Source: Candidatus Planktophila sp.
GTDB taxonomy: Bacteria; Actinomycetota; Actinomycetes; Nanopelagicales; Nanopelagicaceae
Length of the DNA: 64,000 nucleotides
Assembly (NCBI GenBank): GCA_030681675.1
Contig: JAUXRP010000040.1
Coordinates: 124,001 to 188,000, forward strand
Direction: 5' to 3'
Shown: one piece after another, positions 58,720-64,000 of the stretch
Position numbering within the stretch: position 1 is the first letter of the stretch
How the letters are laid out: every line of letters begins with the position of its first letter
Program-made: the position numbers and the translations under genes
Notes under the pieces: generated by a model
Seen by the model: the letters and a program-made list of their open reading frames with translations, nothing else
Told to the model about the DNA's origin: nothing
Database searches by the model: none

Positions 58720-59642
58720 TCAATCAACGTTCTTCCAGTCAAGCGCAGAAAAACATCCTCTAAAGAACTTCGACGTACTAAAGAGGTCTTTGGGTGTAAT
58801 CCACTTGCATAAATCTTTTCTAGCAGCGATTCACCATCATCGGTGTACATCAAGATGCGATCGGGAAGCTCCTCAATCCGTTCGCAAAGAGAGTTCAATG
58901 TGTCAGCTACACCTTGATTTCGATCCGAGCCAAAGCGGACCTCAAGAACTTCTTTGCTTGAGTATTCTTTTATAAGCGATGCAGGACTTCCCTGCGCCAT
59001 GATCCTGCCTTTATCCATAACAATGAGTCGATCGCACAACTGTTCGGCTTCATCCATGAAATGTGTCGTTATGAGAAGTGTTACTCCCTGCTCCTTTAAT
59101 CGGAAGAGACGGTCCCACAAAATATGCCGTGCCTGTGGGTCTAGCCCAGTTGTAGGCTCATCCAGCATCAATATTTCAGGCTCACTTACAAGGGCGCGGG
59201 CAATTGTCAAACGGCGCTTCATACCACCACTGAGTGATTGGACTTTAGCGTTTCGCTTTTCCTCTAACTGTGCAAAGGCCACAAGCTCTTCAATCTTTGC
59301 CTTAACAAAGGCACGGGGTAAGCCAAAGTAACGCCCATAGATGTAGAGATTTTCAATAACGCTTAACTCTGTATCCAGATTATCCTGTTGTGGCACAACC
59401 CCTAAATGTGCGCGGATTTGAGGTCCCTGCCTGTCCGGATCCTTTCCAAGAATCGTGAGAACCCCGGCATCACGTTGGGATGTGGCACCAACCATGCGCA
59501 TAACCGTTGACTTGCCTGCTCCATTTGGTCCGAGCAGGCCAAAGGACTCACCTTTTGAAACATCAAAGTCAATACCGTCCACAGCAACTAAATCACCAAA
59601 CTTCTTCGTCAGACCACGGGCGGAAATGAGGGATTCAGACAT
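58716..59642 (-). CDS. ABC transporter ATP-binding protein (DrrA/NodI type)
   Basis: This 308-residue ATPase has Walker A GLLGPNGAGKSTVMRM, the Q-loop VVPQQDNLDTELSVIENL, signature LSGGMKRR, Walker B ILMLDEPTTGLDP and the switch TTHFMDEAEQLCDR. QQDNLD is characteristic of NodI/DrrA proteins. It is first in the exporter operon. On the minus strand TAGAAT lies 6 bases before the ATG with no ribosome site, so the message may be leaderless. It diverges from guaB1 across only 32 bases. Confidence 0.93.
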   Translation of the reverse strand: MSESLISARGLTKKFGDLVAVDGIDFDVSKGESFGLLGPNGAGKSTVMRMVGATSQRDAGVLTILGKDPDRQGPQIRAHLGVVPQQDNLDTELSVIENLYIYGRYFGLPRAFVKAKIEELVAFAQLEEKRNAKVQSLSGGMKRRLTIARALVSEPEILMLDEPTTGLDPQARHILWDRLFRLKEQGVTLLITTHFMDEAEQLCDRLIVMDKGRIMAQGSPASLIKEYSSKEVLEVRFGSDRNQGVADTLNSLCERIEELPDRILMYTDDGESLLEKIYASGLHPKTSLVRRSSLEDVFLRLTGRTLIE

Positions 59643-61111
<1,469 letters not shown>

Positions 61112-61123
61112 ATATAAAGAGAG

Positions 61124-61933
61124 TTAAAAGCGCCCGCCAGAGGTTGAGTCTTGACTCAGACGTTGAGACAAATAGATAGGAAGAATCGAGAGAACCACCA
61201 GAGTTGCAGCGACAACATTTACGATTGGTGCTTGGTTTGGACGAAATAGATTATTGTAAATCCAAATTGGCAGCGTTTGAATTCCTGGACCTGCAGTAAA
61301 TGTAGTTACGACGATTTCATCAAAGGAGAGACCAAAAGCTAGCAACCCTCCAGCAAATAAAGCCGAAGCTAGATTCGGTAAAGTGATTAAACGAAAAGTC
61401 GTAATGCCATTTGCCCCTAGATCCATCGATGCCTCTTGCAGGGATGTTCCCATTCGACGCAATCTGGCAATCGCATTGTTGTAGACGATGACGATACAAA
61501 ATGTTGCGTGACCTATTACAACCGTAAGTAATCCAGTAGACATTCCTAACTGCTTAGTGAAGGCGTTATTTAGTGCTATTCCAGTTACAACACCAGGCAA
61601 TGAAATTGGAAGAACGACAAGTAAAGAGATAACTTCGCGGCCAAAAAAACTATAGCGACTTACAGCAAAGGCCAAAGTTGTACCTAGTAGTAATGCGATA
61701 AAAGTAGCCGCTAAACCTGCAAAAAGGCTCCATTTCAACGCCTCACGAACACCAGTATTTTCAACGGCTTTAGACCACCACAAAGTTGTAAAACTAGATG
61801 GTGGCCATGAAAAGGTCTTACTTGCATTAAAAGAGTTGATAACTACAACTGAAAGTGGAATATAGATAAAGGCAAGCCCGACTCCCATAAGTGCCATGAG
61901 AGCATATTTGGCGCGAGTAGAAATAGTCATCAC
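61124..61933 (-). CDS. potC: Polyamine-type ABC transporter permease
   Basis: This 269-residue permease of the PotC type has about six helices. It opens YALMALMGVGLAFIYIPLSVVVINSF. The ATPase-coupling loop is LQEASMDLGANGITTFRLITLPNL, and SFDEIVVTTFTAG is a hallmark of the family. It overlaps potB by 4 bases. It is the last gene of the operon, and no ATPase gene follows, so potA should lie upstream, outside the window. Confidence 0.92.
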   Translation of the reverse strand: MMTISTRAKYALMALMGVGLAFIYIPLSVVVINSFNASKTFSWPPSSFTTLWWSKAVENTGVREALKWSLFAGLAATFIALLLGTTLAFAVSRYSFFGREVISLLVVLPISLPGVVTGIALNNAFTKQLGMSTGLLTVVIGHATFCIVIVYNNAIARLRRMGTSLQEASMDLGANGITTFRLITLPNLASALFAGGLLAFGLSFDEIVVTTFTAGPGIQTLPIWIYNNLFRPNQAPIVNVVAATLVVLSILPIYLSQRLSQDSTSGGRF

Positions 61934-62790
61934 ATGCTCGCTAAGGCGCCAGTTCGGCGAACTAGATAAAGATAAATTACCATAATAGTGATAGGTATCA
62001 TCGATATAGTTGCAGCGAAAGGCAGATTAATACTGAAATTTTGGTAGACAACATTTCCCAACATCTGTAGTTTCCCACCGAGAATCTGAGCGGTAATGTA
62101 GTCTCCAAGGCTCAATGAAAAAGTAAACATAGAACCTGCCACCAGCGATGGAAAGATTAGAGGCAAAATTATTTTTCTAAATGTATAGAAATTATGTGCC
62201 CCTAAATCCCCAGATGCATCTAAAAGGTTATTGGGAAGTCTTTCTAAACCAGCGAAAATTGGAAGAATCATGTAAGGAAGCCATAGATATGAAAGCCCAA
62301 TAATAATTGCTGGTCCTCCAAAACCAGGAGAGTGAATTCCGAGAGAGCCAAAGAGCCAGTCAACCACGCCCGTATTGGGTTCTAACATGGTGCGCCAGGC
62401 ATAGATTTTTACTAAGTATGAAGCCCATAGCGGAGTGAGAACGAGTGCTACTAGGAGCTTTTGTGACTTCGGTTTTGCAATTTTTGCCATATAAAAAGCC
62501 ATAGGAATTGCCAGAATTGAACAAATAACTGTGACACCAATAGCTATTCCAAGTGTTCTTAAAACTACGTTTTTATATGCGGCATCGGTGAACATGTCGT
62601 AGAAATTCTCAAGGTTAAATTTTTTGACAACATTTCCTGTGAAGCTATCAATTGTGAAGAACGCTGTGACAAGTAGTGTGGCTAGTGCGCCTAGATAGGC
62701 AACTACTAACCATAAAACAGGTGCAGTTAATAGAACCGCCAATCGAAGACGTGGCTTACGGTGCATCGAAGTTGCGAGTGAATCCAACAT
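61930..62790 (-). CDS. potB: Polyamine-type ABC transporter permease
   Basis: This 286-residue permease of the PotB type has six helices. Landmarks are YLGALATLLVTAFFTIDSFTG, PLWASYLVKIYAWRTML, LWLPYMILPIFAGLERLP, and the coupling loop LLDASGDLGAHNFYTFRKIILPL. FSLSLGDYITAQILGG is typical. It sits 61 bases after potD across a strong hairpin and overlaps potC by 4 bases. Confidence 0.92.
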   Translation of the reverse strand: MLDSLATSMHRKPRLRLAVLLTAPVLWLVVAYLGALATLLVTAFFTIDSFTGNVVKKFNLENFYDMFTDAAYKNVVLRTLGIAIGVTVICSILAIPMAFYMAKIAKPKSQKLLVALVLTPLWASYLVKIYAWRTMLEPNTGVVDWLFGSLGIHSPGFGGPAIIIGLSYLWLPYMILPIFAGLERLPNNLLDASGDLGAHNFYTFRKIILPLIFPSLVAGSMFTFSLSLGDYITAQILGGKLQMLGNVVYQNFSINLPFAATISMIPITIMVIYLYLVRRTGALASM

Positions 62791-62813
62791 CTTTGCCCCT
62801 TATCTAATAAAAG

Positions 62814-62844
62814 GCCGGGTATGAGGTAATACCTCATACCCGGC
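62814..62844 (-). terminator. Strong hairpin between potD and potB
   Basis: GCCGGGTATGAGGTA (62814-62828) and TACCTCATACCCGGC (62830-62844) are perfect 15-base arms around a single A. On the minus strand CTTTTATT follows. It should stop or protect most transcripts after potD, giving excess binding protein, just as the hairpin does after the family 5 binding protein at 11 kb. Confidence 0.85.
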
Positions 62845-62851
62845 TTAGAAT

Positions 62852-64000
62852 TTATGAGTTACGTAAACTAGACCAGGCTTTCACCCATTCAGAGTACGGA
62901 ACGCACTTCACATCTTTCCGGCCATCAAGGCAGGCTTCAGTTGCAGTATTCCAGTAATAAACATCTTCCCAGTAGGCATCATCTGCTGCATGGAAAGTTG
63001 TGCAGTGATTTGGATCAGCAGTTAAGGCACATGATTTAGCGTTAGAAGGAGCCTCACCAAACCATTCTGCAACTCCAGCATTTGCTTCAGGAGATGCAAT
63101 GTGGTTGATCCACATGTAGGCACAATTAGGATTCTTAGCTTTACTGCTCACCATCCATGTATCTGACCAACCCGTTGAACCTTCGATTGGTTTAATTCCT
63201 TCAACAGGAGTCTTTTCACCCTTAGCTAAATTAATGTTTATTTGCCAAGTAGTTCCAAGAACTGTTCCGCCAGATTTGAGAGAGGCAACGTGCTTTAGGT
63301 AGTCGCCCCAATACTCACCAATGAGCGGCTTTTGGACTTCAAGAAGTGCAATCGCAGCATCAAACTGTGCCTGATCAAGGGCGTAGGGGTATGTAATACC
63401 AAGATCAGGTTGGGTTGCCATTAAGTACAAGGCAGCATCTGCTATATAAATCGCCGAGTCGTATGCAGTTATTGTGCCCTTATATGGCGAGTTAGCGTCG
63501 AAGACAGAACTCCAAGATGTAGGAGCAGGCTTGACTATATCGGTGCGGTAGGCCAGTAAATTAGCTCCACGTCCATGAGGCACTCCATAAGCAACACCAT
63601 CAACTGAGTTCCACTGTTGCATCTTCAAATTCTCAAAGACATCAGCATAGTTTGGAGTCAGGTCAGTGTTTATGGGTGCAACATCGCCGCCATAAATTAA
63701 ACGAAGAGAGGCATCACCAGAGGCAGATACAACATCATATTCACCGGTCTTCATCAATGCGACCATGTCGTCAGAGGATGTGCCATTTTTTACATTTACT
63801 TTGCAACCAGTTTCAGTTTCAAAACCAGTGACCCAGTCAACTGCTGGATCGGTCGATCCATTCTCGACATACCCTGCCCAAGCAACAACATTAACTTGAC
63901 CTTCACCTGTGCCAAGCTCCTGCATCATCTCTATTTCAGGCAGAGCTCCTTCGGATGCAGAGTCGCTACCTGAACTGCATCCAGCGAGAATAAGTGCTGC
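62852..64000 (-). CDS. potD: Polyamine-type ABC transporter binding lipoprotein (5' end cut by window edge)
   Basis: The frame is open to the right edge. The visible N-terminal residues AALILAGCSSGSDSAS are the end of a lipoprotein signal with lipobox LAGC, so only the first part of the signal peptide is missing. A later ATG at 63928 is therefore not the true start. The mature protein has the PotD-like fold: VNVVAWAGYVENGSTDPAVDW, NVKNGTSSDDMVALM, YDVVSASGD, YGVPHGRGANLLAYRTD and WMVSSKAKNPNCAYMWINH. Four cysteines at the C-terminal end may pair. Confidence 0.92.
   Translation of the reverse strand, partial: AALILAGCSSGSDSASEGALPEIEMMQELGTGEGQVNVVAWAGYVENGSTDPAVDWVTGFETETGCKVNVKNGTSSDDMVALMKTGEYDVVSASGDASLRLIYGGDVAPINTDLTPNYADVFENLKMQQWNSVDGVAYGVPHGRGANLLAYRTDIVKPAPTSWSSVFDANSPYKGTITAYDSAIYIADAALYLMATQPDLGITYPYALDQAQFDAAIALLEVQKPLIGEYWGDYLKHVASLKSGGTVLGTTWQININLAKGEKTPVEGIKPIEGSTGWSDTWMVSSKAKNPNCAYMWINHIASPEANAGVAEWFGEAPSNAKSCALTADPNHCTTFHAADDAYWEDVYYWNTATEACLDGRKDVKCVPYSEWVKAWSSLRNS

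Overview
The window looks like chromosome from a streamlined actinobacterium, most plausibly a freshwater planktonic one of the Nanopelagicales (acI) type. That placement is inference. It rests on AT-leaning codon use, very tight gene spacing with many 1 to 8 base overlaps, an FprA-type ferredoxin-NADP reductase, a GuaB1-type IMPDH/GMP-reductase homologue, a secretin-less Tad/Flp pilus locus, a 51-residue membrane protein ending GRSVGGRNHYW as in actinobacterial homologues, and many genes that look leaderless. No 16S rRNA or other taxonomic marker is present. No insertion sequence, integrase, CRISPR array or prophage was seen.

Left part (1-14.8 kb): a catabolic region. A minus-strand operon carries a 2-hydroxyacid dehydrogenase, a free-standing lipoyl domain, E1 alpha and beta of a 2-oxoacid dehydrogenase, and a short-chain dehydrogenase (SDR) cut by the left edge. 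Diverging from it is a plus-strand operon with an FAH-family hydrolase, a frameshifted SDR resembling 2-keto-3-deoxy-L-fuconate dehydrogenase, a KDPG-type aldolase and an ABM-domain protein. Next, on the minus strand, come another SDR, a complete peptide/nickel-type ABC importer, an Ldh2-family dehydrogenase and a 2-keto-4-pentenoate-hydratase-like protein. Together they suggest import and oxidation of a sugar acid or related hydroxy acid, ending at pyruvate and acyl-CoA.

15-25 kb: fprA, a secreted UshA-type 5'-nucleotidase, tRNA-Arg(ACG), several small accessory genes and gene remnants, two CHRD-domain proteins, and a three-gene set (type III polyketide synthase, ICMT-type methyltransferase, FAD hydroxylase) with the composition of the Streptomyces srsABC phenolic-lipid operon.

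25-37 kb: leucine catabolism. The plus-strand liuB-liuD-liuE-liuA-liuC genes (isovaleryl-CoA to acetoacetate and acetyl-CoA) converge with minus-strand bkdA-bkdB-bkdC (branched-chain 2-oxoacid dehydrogenase). A PLP-dependent decarboxylase, a secreted orphan and tRNA-Arg(TCG) follow.

37.7-47.3 kb: a Tad/Flp pilus locus (prepilin peptidase; flp, tadE, tadG-like, cpaB, tadZ, tadA, a von Willebrand-TadB fusion, and a TadC with an internally duplicated module). A VapBC pair follows, behind a perfect 40-bp palindrome.

47.3-54.1 kb: a PAPS-synthesis and sulfotransfer unit (sulfotransferase, cysD, cysNC, TauE/SafE permease) divergent from two family 2 glycosyltransferases, suggesting a sulfated surface glycan. 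54-64 kb: a DUF4097 protein with its ribbon-helix-helix regulator, a GSA-aminotransferase-like enzyme, a DrrAB/NodIJ-type exporter, guaB1, and a polyamine-type ABC importer (potC, potB, potD) cut by the right edge.
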